Assembly (NCBI GenBank): GCA_977006965.1
Contig: OZ345376.1
Location: 372,001 to 436,000 of the forward strand
DNA length: 64,000 nt
From: Phymatolithon calcareum
Taxonomy: Eukaryota > Rhodophyta > Florideophyceae > Hapalidiales
Reading direction: 5' to 3'
Shown one piece after another: positions 19,907-31,689 of this stretch (positions are counted from its first letter, which is position 1; every line of letters starts with the position of its first letter). The notes beneath the pieces were generated by a model. It worked only from the letters and a program-made list of their open reading frames with translations. It was not told the DNA's origin and did no database searches. Position numbers and translations under genes: made by a program.

Positions 19907-21482
19907 GGCCCGTTCGCTGACTCACTAAAAACGACCTGTTAGGAATGTTTTTAATAGAAAAATACAGGATAAGGCCCATGTGTGATACTGTTATTTGCTA
20001 GCAACCCCAAGTTATTTTACCACGTACAAGACGGAGAGCGTTTTGAGTCTGTGCTCGGTTCGACGCCGTGCTGCTTCGAATCCGCTGAGAGGAAAAAGTC
20101 GCCGAACTTGCCAGGGATGGAAAGTCCGATTCTAGTTTCTGTGAGACACAGCTGTCCCCTTTGGGTCGTAATGGACCTTGCGTGTTTATGTAGAAAACTA
20201 AACTTCTTCAGAAATTTACACTTCGACGCTTTGCAATATGAACAGCCAATAAGCGTGCGTATAGTTATCCCTAAACGGTCACACTTGCGCAGATCCGTGC
20301 GGTTTCGGCTAAACCTGCTACAAAATTACAAACTGTAGAAGACCAATCGAAATTCAGAAGACACAAAGACGGGAGCACCGTGTCGGCTAACTTTTCGCTC
20401 GATAGCGGCACGAGTCACAAACATAGCAGTAACGAGCAAAGGCTCTCATGAAAGATCCGAGAAGAAATCAGACCGCCGCGACTGCAGTTTGCCGTGCGCC
20501 TTTCTATTCCTGTGCTGCCGTACTGCTCACGGAAATTGAGGAGAAGCCGATACAGAAGCTTTCATACCGTTGCCCTGCTCTCGCACGGCGTTTGCTTGGT
20601 CGATGTTCAACGCCTTGGCGGCGTACATTCGAATCAGTTTCGGAACTCATTGTGTCCTTCAACTTCCCAAAGCGCCTCATCTTCGAGCGCATCATGCCGC
20701 TGTACGAGCAGGAGACGCAGAAGATGAACTTCGGCAGTCCGTATCGGCGAAGTCCGAAATCACGCGACTGGCGCACACAGGTAGATAAAATTGACCTTCT
20801 CGGGCTTGCACTGTGGTTCATGAAGAGCCGTGACCCGGAGTACAAGATGCGCCCGATTTTCGGTCTTTTTCCGACCTCTGTGTGCGTTTGGCGTTGGCCG
20901 ACCATTGTAGAGATGCAGGAGTCTGCGGCGTACTCGAAAGAAATCGCGCGCATGGTCACTTATTGAGGGGTGTGTTTGGAATCACTGATGGCGGGCGAAT
21001 GCCGTGCACGCGGTCAGGTGGCGAGGAGTATGTCACGTGGGAACTGTGGTTGGGAAGAAGTTCTGTTAATTTTCAACGATGCAAAGAGGACCGTGTCATA
21101 CTTCGACTAGGCAGTACTGCGTAGTTGCTCATTTTAGTGACGTACCCGGTGCCCTCGTGAAGGGTAAGTTGTCAAACTTCCTACTGCAGTATTACACGCA
21201 AACACGCAAGGTCCATTACGACCCAAACGACGACAGTTGTCCCTCACGGAAACTAGAATCAGACCTTTCCGTCCGTGGAAAGTTCGCCGACTTCTTCCTC
21301 GCAGCGGACCATAGCAGCACTGTTTTGAACCGAGCACAGACTAAAAACGCTCTCCGTCTCGTGCGTGGAAAAATCACTTGGGGTTGCTAACCATGAAGAG
21401 TATCACAAATGGACCTTGTCCTGTAATTTTCTATTAACAACTTGCCTAACAGGTCCTTGTGAGCGGGTCAGCGAAAAGGCCC
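19907..21482. mobile_element. PIF/Harbinger-like DNA element with long inverted repeats
   Basis: The left arm (19907 to about 20190) and right arm (about 21200-21482) are inverted copies of roughly 284 bp with scattered mismatches. Both end in GGCCC-type termini (left GGCCCGTTCGC, right GCGAAAAGGCCC). TTA lies outside the left end and TAA outside the right. GGGCC(C/T)GTT-type termini with a TWA target are typical of PIF/Harbinger and Tourist elements. The middle holds one 172-codon frame resembling a transposase N-terminus. The arms are much longer than usual for this superfamily, and the two flanking triplets differ by one base, so superfamily assignment is moderate. Confidence 0.65.
20448..20966 (+). 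pseudogene. Transposase N-terminal fragment (DDE type)
   Basis: This 172-codon frame lies between the long inverted repeats. Its centre (ELIVSFNFPKRLIFERIMPL and, after a basic stretch, KIDLLGLALWFMKSRDP) resembles the helical N-terminal part of Harbinger/IS5-like DDE transposases, in which a helix-turn-helix precedes the catalytic domain. No catalytic Asp or Glu block follows: the frame ends at 20966, and the right inverted repeat starts about 230 bases later. It is therefore truncated and could not catalyse movement. Confidence 0.5.
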
Positions 21483-24400
21483 TAATATCTACGTAAATCA
21501 GGCCGTACTCTGCACAGGCACTGTAGAAAGCACTGCAAGACGCACCAATCTCCGATACTCGCTGGTATGTGAGATACGTACATGCATGCGTAATATACGA
21601 ATACCTACGGAGTACAGTATCTCGTTATGTAAAAACCAGAAACGCAGCCAAGCAAAAAATATGTCTCAATTTTCGTTGCTCATGGCCAAAAGGTCACGCA
21701 ACACTCTGGCATTCCATTATCATACTACCTCATAATTTTGAACCTAGCTCCTTTCTGTAGTAATCATAGAGCTTGAATTAGAGCAGCATATTATATATTG
21801 TATTACAGTCATTACAGTAGGTTGGTTTCTGATTCGTACTCAATAGACCTACGATCACCAAGTCAAACCCAAGACGCTTTTTCACAGCTCCAAGCACGCG
21901 CATCCTGTAATGCTCGCCAGAGAACAACCCGACCAATTCTATTGCACCTAACTTGTGCGTTTCAACCCCCCCCCCACACAAGCTTTTTATGCCACATTCC
22001 ATGTCGTATGAGTGCAAAAGTGGTCGAAAATCGAAACACGCGTTTCAAGAGACCCAGACGGAAAATGATGCTCTTCCGCTAGCCCGTTTCATCGGTTTCT
22101 ATTCTCTCGCAATTGACTTTTGCGAAGCAATTGTCATATTTCGAAGGGCTTCTCAGTCAGATAATGGATAGACACAAATTATATAAATGCAAATTGTTTT
22201 TAAGGAATAGCTCTTATCGCTCTAAAGTATAACTTTCTCACTGACGTGATTTCGAAACCTTCTTACAAGACTATCGGTTCGTTCTCTTAATTAATCGATG
22301 TGTGCATGATTTTCTGAAACTCTTCTTTTTCCTATTTCTTTGGCTCTCCAACTACAGTGAAACCTGCTCTAATAGTATCACTTTCTCTTAAGACCACAAC
22401 AAAGGTGCTTCAAGTGCATGTTTTCGGCAAGGATAATTTTGATATTGATTCTGCTGTACACTTTCGTATATAGACTGTTTTTCTTTTCCAGTAATACAAC
22501 CAACTTTCACAGTCTTCACGGTGACTAAAACGTCAATGTTCTTCATCAGTCCGGAGGAGGAAGTATTTTGAATACGTTGATGTTTAGAGATCGCCAATAG
22601 CTTTGGATAAAAGTCGACTTCAATGATTATAATATGGCACGGCGCGCCGCGCCGACAGATTACGTCCTCCTCTCCGTCTTGAATATAGACTCGATAACTT
22701 TCATGACTGCCTCTCGTTGCGCACTTTCTTTCATTGGTAGAACCAACAAGGGCCTGAGAAAAATTATCTCTTTTATTCATAAAATAAAACTTATTGGAGT
22801 GAAAGTTCGCAAAAATCTTCTTCACTCCTATACCAGATAGAGCTTGGTTTGAAACTACGGTTGAGTTATTGATCTTAAATTCCGTTCACGTGCTTGACTA
22901 GAGGTAAGTACGTGAGTAAATTGGGAGCCTATGTGTACCAATGATAACATTAAAATAATAGTACGTGTTTCAAATGCATGTCCGATTCAAACATTTTTAT
23001 AGCATGGAAAATTGAGTTCATTTTAAATGATCGTGCTATAATTTAAATATCAGCATTGCTAGATATAAGATCCGGATTTTCTGACGTTCGGAAATTCACG
23101 TACTAGCGCTGCCGTGAGTCAAATTCTGGCACATAATGCCCGGATAGTCCCCTGGAATACCTCTGTGTTGATAAAGTAGTGGCACAAGCAGATCTGTCCA
23201 CGGTATTCCGTATGAGGATCCTCAAATTTCGCTCGTGTCCGATAATTTAATTCATCCCTTTCAGGTCTCGCATAAAACATGGACACTGGTAGAAAAAGGA
23301 TGTCTATGTCGAGATTCTCCATTGCCGTTATTCTACACATGATCCTTACTGGCTGTTCCGACTCTACGTGACGCACTAGACGCTCCGAGCATTCTAAGCG
23401 CCGGTCAGCCAAAGTGAAAATAAATTAATTATTCAAGAACGAAAATGAATGCAAATGAATGAAAATGCACTTTGGCGATGACCCTTATAGTTGAATTGGG
23501 AAGTTCTGAATCACAGTAGGAGTGGAATATGAAATAGTTTTGCAGGCAGACGTATCATTGACAATGCTGCTAAGGCAAAAGAACATAAAGTTCGCAATTC
23601 GCGATATGTAAAAGGGAATTCCAACGAGACCGCAGCTGTTAGCTCTCTCCATTCCTCGAGATCACGTATTGGTTTTCCACATGAGCCTACAACCGTTTGT
23701 AAATCTCGAGATTTTCAGTTTGCCGAAGAGTCAATGATATCGATTCACAGAGTCTGGACGTCATACATATTACTTCCAGTGCAAGATCCGGGAAACTTCG
23801 CGCAAAATATTCCTTCGTTCAGGATTATTGGTTCTGCAATGAAGAGCTGACCTCGGCTGAGATAACCAGCCTTCTTTCGTTGGCAAACTCAAATGAATGA
23901 AAATGAATGAACATGAAATGAAAATAATGAAAATGAATCTCCTGCGATTTCTATATCATGTTTTTAATTCCCGCAATGCTTGATGTGAATCATTCAACAG
24001 ATAAGATCTGTGGGCCCTGTCTGGTCGTCTAGTGGTCCCCTCATGACCAACTCCCAGCCCATTCCATCCCCGAATTGGACATATCTGAGCCTCCACTGCC
24101 CTCTCTTCGCCTATCACAGCTAATCGACCGAACGCAGAACCGGCTCCTGAACTCCCCACAGCCTACACTCGAGCCTCGATCGGCACCGGTGCCACACCGA
24201 TGAGACCCACCGCTATGTTCACCGGCACGAGCAGCCGGTTCTCTACCCCGGCCGGTCACCTTCCCAGCACCGGCACAGCCAGCAGAGACGGAAAACACCC
24301 GTTCTTCAGACGCATTGCTGCCCCAACACTGCAAACCTCGTACGAGCCGCAGAAATTTGGACCATACGACCGGGCCGCTCGGTCCGCCCGTCGTGCATCT

Positions 24401-25020
24401 GCCGCAACTAGCGTAGCATCAGTACTTCCGACAGGTCCGCAGCACTACAAACTCAAGTGGAACCGCAAGGTCCAAAACCTCTCCCGTGATCCAGATTTCA
24501 ATTTTTGGACATCGGTTGCATTGTTCGTGTGCACTCTGTGACGTATCACACTCAAGAAACCTTTGCGACGCAACTTGTCGAACATGTATGATAGACTCTC
24601 CATTCCCGAAATTCAAGGAACATCATACGCTCTCTCTCTATCTTTGTTGATCCAATATTAGAATCCATATATGTCGCAACTTCGCGGCGCCCTGGGCATT
24701 CCGCCAGGTAACAAACCCAAATCCAGTGTGCCAGCTTGTGCGTTTCAAACCTCACATTGACACAGAATTAAAAGTGGCAGCGGTAATGATAACTAACTCA
24801 TTATTGCCACTTATAAATATCAGGATCCTATCCAGAGTTATCCATACAATATAAAAATAAACCAGCACTCGATTTCAGTACACTGGAAGAAGAAAAATCA
24901 AATCGATTTGATGGTAAGACAAGAACGAATACCATTTCCATACAATTCAATGGATTTTGGATCTACAATGACGAGTCTGGGGCTATATCCTACACCAGCA
25001 CGATTACTGTTCTAAACTCA
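21483..25020. other. Repeat-poor, gene-poor stretch
   Basis: I see no confident gene. GAAAATGAAT-type simple repeats lie at 23440-23475 and 23890-23940. A 145-codon minus frame (22388-22825) and a 113-codon plus frame in GC-richer DNA (24200-24541) show no recognisable domain; the latter could be eroded gag sequence of the copia debris that follows. Confidence 0.4.
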
Positions 25021-25629
25021 AGCCAATTAAGCTCGAAGCCACCATATCGATTAAACAGCTTCTCTTCATGCCGTGCCCAAATCGCGTACGCATCTAAGTC
25101 TACCAAATGTACTCGGAAAAGGTGAAAAATTGATGTTTATCTCTTGAACAAGACAATAATCAAACTGCAGCACCCAGCTGAGCTTCTCTATCTCCCATTC
25201 TACTTACCATCCATTTACATTTTTGGATATGCTGAGGCTGAATTTTCCAACAGTGCATAAATTTCCTCCCAGCTCAGGTTCAATATGCTTCTCAAAGACA
25301 AGGATTACATAGCCGCTATAATTCGCTACGGTCCATGGAAATGTCAAATAGTGACCAGATCAATTCTCGGTGCCGAAGTATACGCCTTCAGTCATTGTAT
25401 CGACTTTGTTCTCGCACTTGCACACGACCTTTCCATCTCGCTGGGCCGTAAAATTTCAACTATCCTATTTACGTACTCCAAGTGCGTCTTTGATTTTATC
25501 ACACACACAACTAAAACCAATGGAATATCCCCAATTAACCCCTTGCACCTGGACAACTATCAAATGACAATTACGTTTTATTCGCTACGATATCACAGAC
25601 TTTACCTCGTTCTTTTTAAGTATCGCTAG
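25021..25629 (+). pseudogene. Ty1/copia RT-RNase H 3' end, eroded
   Basis: The segment reads CRAQIAYASKSTKCTR, then GYAEAEFSNSA, a stop, and an open frame from 25285 with KCQIVTRSILGAEVYAFSH and LGRKISTILFTYSK. These are the end of reverse transcriptase and the RNase H of a copia polyprotein of the kind with 'GYADA.F' and 'TRSVLAAE...RKI...FTDSK'. The catalytic Asp of TDSK is now Tyr, and a stop interrupts the frame. It is a dead remnant, clearly diverged from the intact copia at 6600-13061. Confidence 0.7.
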
Positions 25630-26051
25630 GTTCTACTTTTTCCCATCGGTTCCAGACGATAAGAGAAAAGGTTGAGTGTTTAACCCTCGAGTTCAACCAC
25701 GGAGTAGATGCACCGTGACCATTTCCCTCGGTGGCCGTAGCGACCGTCCCGCACGGTCGCTAGACTGTTTTTCACAAAGGCAGATTGTCCGAGTACCTGC
25801 AGCCCACCTATCGCTCAATTGAAATAGGGGACAAGGCGCTCAGGCGACTCTATGATATATTTGCGAACGCCTATCCAGCCGCGCGCAAGCAGCAGCCATA
25901 TTTGCGCGGTATGATGCACAACTGCTCAGGACAGTACACATTCGCCCCGTGAGCAGCCGCCAAACTCACTCGCGCACCCGTATGCCGGCACTCGGGTGCC
26001 CGAAAATCCACTGAGCTACGATCAGACACAGTCGAGCCCCTTAAGCCCTCC

Positions 26052-26480
26052 ACGCGCGGTAAATGGTAATTCACGTTTGTAACAGAACAGGCCACGGACT
26101 ACATCACCGTGCTTCCCACGGCCATCAAACACGCAGCAGGGGAGTGCCTCGATGCCGTGCGCAAGGTACATCGCACGATAGGTCACGAAGTTCTCCGGTT
26201 GCACTCTGACGGTGCCTCTGAGCTCTCAAAAGGTGTGCCGCTCCCTGCTACGCCCAAGCAGAGGGCATACAGATCACAGAAGCCGCTCCTAACACGCCCC
26301 AGAGTAACGAGCAGTCAGAAACAGCAATAGGCACGCTCAATTCATGCATACGGTGCAGATCACAGCTGCACGCATGCCGCATAAATTGTGGTATTACGCA
26401 CTCTAAAACTGTGTCGCCAAGCTGAACGCCTTTCCCGGCCGCCACGCCAGTGCGTCTCCGCACGAGCGTCTGTCATTCCC
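26052..26480 (+). pseudogene. Ty1/copia integrase core, eroded
   Basis: The order of motifs is FTFVTEQATDYITVLPTA, then LRLHSDGASEL (second catalytic Asp), then TPQSNEQSETAIGTLN (catalytic Glu region) in a shifted frame. Next, again shifted, comes ARMPHKLWYYAL, and then a 'SPHERL' end. All five blocks occur in copia integrases in this order, but three frames are needed to read them. Since integrase precedes RT-RNase H in copia, this lies in the wrong order relative to the RNase H remnant at 25 kb; two different insertions are implied. Confidence 0.7.
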
Positions 26481-26868
26481 AGCGATAGGAAAAGTTTAAT
26501 AGAAGAGAATTGGAAGAAAATCGTACTCAAAAATATATTTTGCAAATATTTTCTCATGAGCAAAATTTGTTATTTACAGTAATAATAATTGCAATTGTTC
26601 TTGACGCGAAAATGAAATTTAGAATTGCTATATTTGTCTTTGCAATAAATGCAATAATGCTAATTAATTGCAATTGTTTTGAAGGTTTTTCCCGGTTTTA
26701 CATTCCTCTATTACTTAGTCCTTCTGCACGCTCGGATAGCCTGAGAGACTAGATTCTGATCCCAGAATTCGAGTGCGCCTTTGCACACCACGTGGAAAGG
26801 TTGAAATACCATAGAGGATCAAGTCACAGTCCCTTACTGACCTCAGACAGCTGCGAGCGAATCCTAAG

Positions 26869-27057
26869 TGTAGACACGCAATGCTGCACGAGTATAATTA
26901 GCGACACTTACACTCTCTCCGATATCATAACGCCCCTGCCCATTTGAAGCGGCGGTCCTGATCGCACCTTAGACTGGGCATCTCATCATCTCATCGGAGA
27001 GAGATCACCCCTTTTCATGATAAACCCAACCTTATCTTGGCACTCCGAGTGATTACA
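26869..27057. repeat. Left LTR of the miniature element
   Basis: This 189-bp copy is nearly identical to 28154-28342; by eye they differ at one base near the end (CTCCGAG here, CTCCCAG there). Confidence 0.8.
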
Positions 27058-27087
27058 GAAATTTCTTTTCTGCAGGAGAATGTCTGA

Positions 27088-27435
27088 GTGTTAACACGAA
27101 GATTGTTCAAGTTTGAATTGGAAATGGATGACCATCGAACCATGGGAAGCGGAAGTCTTTCGTCGGCGCAACCTACCGATCGGCAAGCAACCGCCGCGCT
27201 ATTCCAACCCGTGAGCCACCCGATTTTACGAAGTCTCGACCCAAGAGTCGTGACAAGGTTTTTGAAGGCGAGGAAACGGTACGATGATGAAGTCAACGAG
27301 AAGAAGAAGGAAGCCCCGGCGATGACGGTGGCATCTCACACAGAGTCATCGACAAGAGAGAACGCTCTACACAGTCTTCGAATGCCAATGCGCACCGAAC
27401 ATGCGGCGGCAAGGATTCTGGAGTTTACTTCCTAA
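27088..27435 (+). CDS. Gag-like fragment in the miniature LTR element
   Basis: The frame is 115 codons; the Met at 27124 (MDDHRTMGSG) is the better start. Residues about 45-75 read HPILRSLDPRVVTRFLKARK followed by an acidic and lysine-rich helix. This pattern (HPxLxSLxPRxxxxFLxxRxxY) occurs in Gag N-terminal regions of LTR elements in algae and oomycetes, as far as I recall. No zinc knuckle, protease or pol follows, and the frame ends before the repeats. Whether it is translated is unknown. Confidence 0.4.
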   Translation: MLTRRLFKFELEMDDHRTMGSGSLSSAQPTDRQATAALFQPVSHPILRSLDPRVVTRFLKARKRYDDEVNEKKKEAPAMTVASHTESSTRENALHSLRMPMRTEHAAARILEFTS

Positions 27436-27460
27436 GCGACTTCGACTGTTGCGAAAAAAA

Positions 27461-27824
27461 TCAAGGACGGCAACCGGAGCCCGAATTGAAACAAAGACGT
27501 TCCAGAAGGAACGCAAATATGGATTGGCAGAGGCAACCAATTCAGAGAAAGGACCTATCTATATCTCCGGCAATAAGGAGGAGAAGGTCAGCGTAGATTT
27601 GTGTGGCAATCAACACAACTGATATTCGCGGAACAAAAAAATTCAAGGCAGGCAACCGGAGCCCGAATTGAAAGAAAGACGTTCCAGAAGGAACGCAAAT
27701 ATGGATTGGAAGGAGCAACCAATTCATAGAAGGAACCTATCTATATCTCCGGCAATGAGGAGGTGAAGGTCAGCGTAGATTTGTGTGGCAATCAACACAA
27801 ATGATATTCGTGGACCAGAAAAAG
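27461..27824. repeat. Two tandem copies of a 182-bp segment
   Basis: Copies start at 27461 and 27643. They share CAACCGGAGCCCGAATTGAA, GACGTTCCAGAAGGAACGCA and GTCAGCGTAGATTTGTGTGG. The start of a third copy merges into the 40-bp array. Confidence 0.8.
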
Positions 27825-27830
27825 TCCAAA

Positions 27831-28110
27831 TCAAGGCCGGAAAAAGAGGCGAAGAAGGACGGGGTCCAAATCAAGGTCTGTAAAAGCGGCGAAGAAGGAC
27901 GGTGTCCAAATCAAGGCCGGAAAAAGCGGCGAAGAAGGACGGAGTCCAACTCAAGGTCGGTAAAAGCGGCGAAGAAGGACGGGGTCCAAACCAAGGCCGG
28001 AAAAAGCGGCGAAGAAGGACGGGGTCCAAATCAAGGTCGGTAAAAGCTGGCGAAGAAGGACGGGGTCCAACACACGCAAGAAAAAGCTGGCGAAGAAGGC
28101 CGAGCAAACA
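27831..28110. repeat. 40-bp minisatellite, about 7 units
   Basis: Units begin TCAAGG at 27831, 27871, 27911, 27951, 27991 (CCAAGG) and 28031, exactly 40 bp apart; the seventh is shorter. Odd units read GGCCGGAAAAAG and even units GGT(C)GGTAAAAG, so the true period is 80 bp. Each has GCGAAGAAGGACGGGGTCCA. Confidence 0.9.
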
Positions 28111-28153
28111 TTGCGAATCAATGATTAATACACTCTTCGAGTGTATGGGGCAC

Positions 28154-28342
28154 TGTAGACACGCAATGCTGCACGAGTATAATTAGCGACACTTACACTC
28201 TCTCCGATATCATAACGCCCCTGCCCATTTGAAGCGGCGGTCCTGATCGCACCTTAGACTGGGCATCTCATCATCTCATCGGAGAGAGATCACCCCTTTT
28301 CATGATAAACCCAACCTTATCTTGGCACTCCCAGTGATTACA
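28154..28342. repeat. Right LTR of the miniature element
   Basis: This is a direct copy of 26869-27057, with a purine-rich TATGGGG just before it. Confidence 0.8.
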
Positions 28343-28400
28343 CAAGGAATCGTTCATACATGTAAAGCAATCCGGACCAGCGAGTTCGCCTTGAGAGGTT

Positions 28401-29150
28401 TCAGATCTGTGAGGTTCCTAAGAGCAGCAGCCCGCTTGATTTTGTGCTTGGCTTGGCTTGCAGCATAATATTCTCAATGCTTTCATTGACAGCTGCCAAG
28501 GCATCGTCTGAGTTCTCCCAGCCTTTCATTTCCAGGTTAAGCTTGTGATTATTGCATCCAGCGTGAGAAAAATTGAGAAGATGCGTAACATGTTGATTCG
28601 TATTGCAGTTGTCGGCAATATGGCATGCTGCAAATACCCCAAGTTCCATGTTGTAAATTTCTTGGAATATATAGCGAAAAAATACCTCTTTCGCTTTCTT
28701 AGCTCTCAAAACAGGTATCTGCCTGGAGAAAGGGGCGTATAGGTGCGTCTTCAACCCATACGATAGCGACGTTTTTGTTAACGATGACGTTAATCCAATC
28801 GAACATAGCCCTGTCATACGGGCTAGCTGAAACAGAAGTCCAAAACCTTGAGATTGGACTGCCACTTTCCAGAGCTATTTTTCTGGCTTCAAAAAAAGAC
28901 TCCCCAAGTGCAGATTCCCCATGTCATGATTTCAAGTGTCTCTCAGGGTTCGTAAAACCAGCACCGTCTATTGATTTCATGATGGTCATGCATACCTCAG
29001 CGGTTCAATTCCAAGAGAGCTTCTCCTTTCCATATTCATTCCGGATCCTAAGATAGTGTCCACCATCGCTTGGATTGTCCCAAGTGAGAATCTGCCCTAC
29101 TAGCTCTTTTGTGCCGACGTCAGACTCAGTTACAGTAGTGGAATTTGTTT
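28401..29150 (-). pseudogene. hAT transposase remnant (BED-type), frameshifted
   Basis: On the minus strand the pieces in order are: a BED-like end (GAGFTNPERHLKS), then FWTSVSASPYDRAMFDWINV and VWVEDAPIRPF, then in another frame HIADNCNTNQHVTHLLNFSH and GCNNHKLNLEMKG. The last block matches the 'DN...N..IA..L..P..GC..H..NL' signature of hAT transposases. The 'W...V..N.PF..VE' block before it is also hAT-like. Stops and at least one frame change show it is dead. No terminal inverted repeats were found. Confidence 0.6.
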
Positions 29151-31383
29151 CGCGCTTCTTCGCGATAGACTTCATAGCTGAGCTTCTGAAATGCTGTTTG
29201 AAGTCAAATGTGAAATAACACAGATGACTGCAATATGTGTAGCAGGCGGTTAGCAAAACTAGCGTACTAGTCGACCGGCAGGTGAAGGTCATCTGGCGAT
29301 AATCGCCGAGCGATAGTCGCCAGGTACCGACAGAAGCATTCATTTGTCTTGGTGGTCATCGTCAACAACACAGAAGCAATTAATTGGAAATAATTGGAGA
29401 ATGCTTACAGCAACAAAAATAATTGCAATTTGCTCAGCCATGGCAAATAAAAAATTGCAATTTTTCATTGGAGGATTTTAGTATATTCAGTATTGCAGTT
29501 GCAATAATTGCAATTAATCTTTTTCCAATTAGTTTTATCGCACCCCTGGTCATTCCCTCACAATCAGCGAATAAATGGACTTAATACCAACACCTTGCCC
29601 ATAACTTTCGTTTTCTCCAGAACAGGAGACAATATTTTACGTATCTGACACATTCGCAAATGCTTACGACAACTTTTCTTACCAGAAGAGATCAATGCAG
29701 CCGTCAAACTATTGCAAGCCATATTTCTCTTCCCCTGTTGACAACTAATTCCTGAATAGTCGGCCTTCGAATAGAGCATATAGAACACACATGTGAATGC
29801 AATGGATCTCTTCTGATCCCATCTTCTTTCCGGTGATCAGTCTACGATTCAGCTTGGCTGTTCTACTCAAGATGAATCGTAAAAAATTTTCGCTTGAAAG
29901 CACTGTGCACACTGTTCCGTTCGTATAGACTTGGACATATCAATGTGGACTTTTGAAGTCTACCGCTGGAGAGGCGATGCCAGCAACTAATAAAACCTTA
30001 GTCCCCAGCAACGGTACGAGATACACTGTTCATCTACCGTTGCGTGCTTTACAGAGTAAGCGAAAATTAAAGGCCTTCAGTTGTGAGCGTTGCAGTTTAC
30101 GGGTTTGAATGGCACCTTAGAATTTGTATACTCTTATGGTTTTTTCGTCAGGAACGGCAATCCGTTTGCAGTTTTGCAGGTTTTTCAATCCGAAAAGGTT
30201 GCAGAAATAGGAGTTTTGACTGCATTATTCAAACCCTAAACTCTAGGATTAGCTTTTTGCCTACTATGATATGCTCCTCCTTCAAATGTTTAATTTAAAA
30301 AGAGGATTGACGATCGAGACTCGATTCAAATCACACGGCGTCTACACGGAGCGCGTGCCTTGCAAACGAAGCGGACCGATTTGAAGCGGCACACAGGTGT
30401 CCACTGCATCAAAAGCGGCAGCTGCTGGGCACAGGCAACGGAAGCACTCAGCGCTCGCGCGTCCTCTCACCGGCCTGTGATTGGGTGACAGGAGGTCATC
30501 CCGTTGAAATGACGTTCAATGCGGTGCTGTTGTTTCGAAAATCAGAGTCTCGAAATAGAACGTGGGGAGTCGTGGTCTGTTGGTGCCTCTTCTCATCATG
30601 CGGAGGCACATCCGGTATTGATTGGAATAAGGCAACTATGATTCTGGCGATGCTCTCGATGTTGGCGAGTGGTATCATAAGACGGAAAGAGAATGGAGAT
30701 TGTTCACAATGAGCACATGATGATGATGATGATGATGATGATGATGTGCCAAACGCGGAGAGACTGCACTGCTTCCGAACGTTGCAGATCGTCATGGGCA
30801 CGGTCTTGTGACCTTGGAGGACATTCCAACTCAGAGCAGCTCGTGCAGTCTGAAAGCAGGAATAAATTTACAGTTCTCCGATGAATGAAGTGATGCTGCC
30901 TTGATCGGGACGGCCAATTGAGCACGGGAGACTGTCATCCTGCAGATCCTCATGTGCTGGTTCTGCGATTGCCTTGCGTTCGTTCAATCTTTGCTTCTGA
31001 GGCCATTCTTCTCGCTTACAGTCAATCAAAAAGGATGTGTACAGTTGAAAAATTGAACTTTACTGTATCATACAGTATAGTACCCGAAGGATGGCGACAG
31101 TGACGGTTGGCTCAAAATGAATTCAAAAACTACAGTACAGTACAGTACAAGATTCATTATTCTCACATTCTTATCATCTATTGATGGTCACTTTTTGTCA
31201 AATATATATGATACGATGAAATTGTCGCTCAGATCATTGTGATCATTTTTCGAACGTGGCGACACGGCAAATAGCCTTGGCGATGTAATGCTCATCAAAC
31301 GACGACTTGATACTGTAGAAGAAGCACAAGTTTTCAATTCGAAGCTTGCTCGTAGACTGTTTGGCAAGCCAGTTCGTGTAAAA
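29151..31383. other. Intergenic, simple repeats only
   Basis: No gene is recognised. A perfect (ATG)10 run lies at 30717-30746. TACAGTA-type heptamers become frequent from about 31040. Confidence 0.4.
30717..30746. repeat. (ATG)10 microsatellite
   Basis: Ten uninterrupted ATG triplets. Read on the minus strand it is (CAT)n, which could be the 3' tail of a LINE fragment like the one at 36290-36471, but no target duplication was found. Confidence 0.9.
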
Positions 31384-31689
31384 TCTGCGAAAATTCAGTA
31401 CACCCTCGGCGTGTACTGTTCAATATAAGGAGCATTTATATACTGTACAGTATATACAAACGAATCAAACATAAACGAGTACTGTACATACGTATGCGGG
31501 CGTGAAGAAATTCTTGTCGGACAAGCGCGGAGCAATTCTGCGAAAATTCAGAACACCCTCGGCGTGTACTGTTCAATATAAGGAGCATTTATATACTGTA
31601 CAGTATATACAAACAAATCAAACATAAACAAGTACTGTACATACCTATGCGGGCGTGAAGAAATTCTTGTCGGACAAGCGAGGAGCAAT
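31384..31689. repeat. Tandem duplication, 153-bp period, two copies
   Basis: Copies begin at 31384 and 31537 (TCTGCGAAAATTCAG) and differ at only a few bases. Each contains the palindrome TATACTGTACAGTATA and GTACTGTACATAC. Confidence 0.9.

Larger units (their letters stand above)
26869..28342. mobile_element. Miniature LTR element (TRIM-like) with gag fragment
   Basis: Two nearly identical 189-bp direct repeats (26869-27057 and 28154-28342), each starting TGTAGACACG and ending GATTACA, flank 1096 bp. TG...CA ends and equal length identify them as LTRs. The interior has one gag-like frame, two copies of a 182-bp segment and a 40-bp minisatellite, but no pol. I find no convincing target duplication (CTAAG left, CAAGG right) or primer site, so orientation rests on the gag-like frame, which would be plus. 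It must borrow all enzymes. Confidence 0.75.

Noticed and set aside
22388-22825. 145-codon minus-strand frame
   Set aside because: It looked protein-like in places, but I recognise no domain and cannot support a gene.
27831-28110. Regular 40-bp repeats could suggest a CRISPR array
   Set aside because: Units are contiguous with no unique spacers, lie inside an LTR element in a eukaryotic genome, and no cas genes are present. It is a minisatellite.
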